Part shown: positions 22,191 through 22,591 of the stretch, piece after piece
Position numbering within the stretch: the stretch's first letter is position 1
Layout: each line of letters opens with the position of its first letter
DNA from: Baffinella frigidus
Taxonomy: Eukaryota > Cryptophyceae > Cryptomonadales > Baffinellaceae
Direction of reading: 5' to 3'
DNA: 22,591 nt
Assembly: GCA_026770585.1 (NCBI GenBank)
Contig: MU646303.1
Span: 476,684-499,274 of the forward strand
Program-made: the position numbers and the translations under genes
Notes under the pieces: model-generated
What the model saw: only the letters and a program-made list of their open reading frames with translations
The model's database searches: none
Told to the model about the DNA's origin: nothing

Positions 22191-22380
22191 GTAGAGCTAT
22201 TCCGGTAGGACTTGTCGCGTTTTCGATTTCGTGACTTCGAGACTTCGAGACTTCCTTAGTACCATGAGATTTGAAACGGTGTGTTTTAAAACGTTTTACG
22301 CCCTTTAAAACCTTTTTGAAGTCTGAAATTTTGAAATATCGAAGTCGAAAACGCGACAAGTCCTACCGGAATAGCTCTAC
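22191..22380 (+). mobile_element. Foldback with perfect 36-bp arms
   Basis: GTAGAGCTATTCCGGTAGGA...TTTTCGA (22191-22226) and its exact complement (22345-22380). The ~118-bp interior has further weak inverted matches (GACTTCGAGACTTC/GAAGTCTGAAATTTTGAA). No ORF. Confidence 0.9.
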
Positions 22381-22423
22381 CGGACAGTAGGAGAGTGCAT
22401 CGAGTTCTCTCCGGTCGCGTGAG

Positions 22424-22458
22424 CCACTCTTGCGATGATGTTGGACGCGGTGCTCTAC
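22424..22458 (+). pseudogene. Exon 11 end fragment
   Basis: GCGATGATGTTGGACGCG|GTGCTCTACC matches GTCATGATCGTCGACGAG|GTGCTCTCTT by eye, including the donor, and is likewise followed by CT repeats. Only the exon end is present. An alternative reading as the start of the next PIF1 exon (MMLDAVL) is weaker. Confidence 0.55.
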
Positions 22459-22492
22459 CCCTCTGCAAGTGTCGATGTTGGGCGCTGCCGTT

Positions 22493-22546
22493 TTCTCTCT
22501 CTCTCTCTCCCCTTGAATTACTCTCTCTCTCTCTCTCTCTCTCCGC

Positions 22547-22581
<35 letters not shown>

Positions 22582-22591
22582 CCTCCCTCCC
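22493..22591 (+). repeat. CT microsatellite at window end
   Basis: (CT)n with one CCCCTTGAATTA interruption, ending in (CCCT)n at the window edge. Confidence 0.97.

Noticed and set aside
22170-22215. tRNA-like D-arm GCTCAGTGGTAGAGC
   Set aside because: No acceptor stem, anticodon arm or GGTTCGA B box can be placed around it; it is the junction of a MITE 1 end and the foldback at 22191.
1-22591. CRISPR array or bacterial operon
   Set aside because: Tandem repeats here have no regular unique spacers, and genes are split by introns; nothing indicates prokaryotic DNA.

Overview
The window is eukaryotic nuclear DNA. It carries two divergent genes broken into very short exons, set in introns full of repeats, plus one 5S rRNA-like gene. 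No single long reading frame is a gene. The coding content appears when short exon blocks are joined at GT...AG boundaries in matching phase. I worked by eye; no database search or RNA evidence was available.

Organism: probably an alga or alga-derived protist. The minus-strand gene begins with a hydrophobic signal-peptide-like stretch ending in VVAFLP, then an Arg-rich segment. This is the bipartite targeting layout of algae with complex (secondary) plastids. Interstitial tracts resemble the TTTAGGG telomere repeat. The lineage cannot be fixed further.

Left half (1-8254, minus strand): a thioredoxin-fold protein with two GST-N/glutaredoxin-like domains, in at least eight exons: 8254-8177, 7952-7659, 5816-5724, 4254-4207, 2466-2397, 2148-2097, 1515-1451 and 391-331. 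It continues beyond the window start. The CPFC redox exon is present in six full or partial copies. The second-domain exon has spawned a 24-bp tandem array at the window edge.

Centre (8255-8349): about 95 bp separates the two putative start codons, a head-to-head arrangement.

Right half (8350-21354, plus strand): a PIF1-family DNA helicase with an N-terminal extension: an organelle-targeting-like leader, an AT-hook, an Ala/Gly/Lys-rich linker and an OTU-like domain. The OTU-like catalytic Cys position reads Ser. Eleven exons (8350-8584, 8733-8834, 9129-9662, 10805-10901, 11963-12080, 15211-15316, 16490-16617, 17965-18051, 19080-19145, 19977-20048, 21286-21354) join in phase to give 538 codons, ending at the Walker B motif. 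Later helicase motifs are not seen.

Introns: most exons in both genes are accompanied by decayed partial copies that keep their splice junctions. The copies are separated or interrupted by TTTAGGG-like tracts, CCCGAAA arrays, CT microsatellites (only in the helicase gene, on its sense strand) and several families of foldback elements. One foldback insertion in an exon copy is bounded by GT...AG and would splice out exactly, as introner elements do. A 271-base N gap lies inside one CT tract. The two genes share a promoter region and a pattern of repeat expansion; nothing shows that their products act together.
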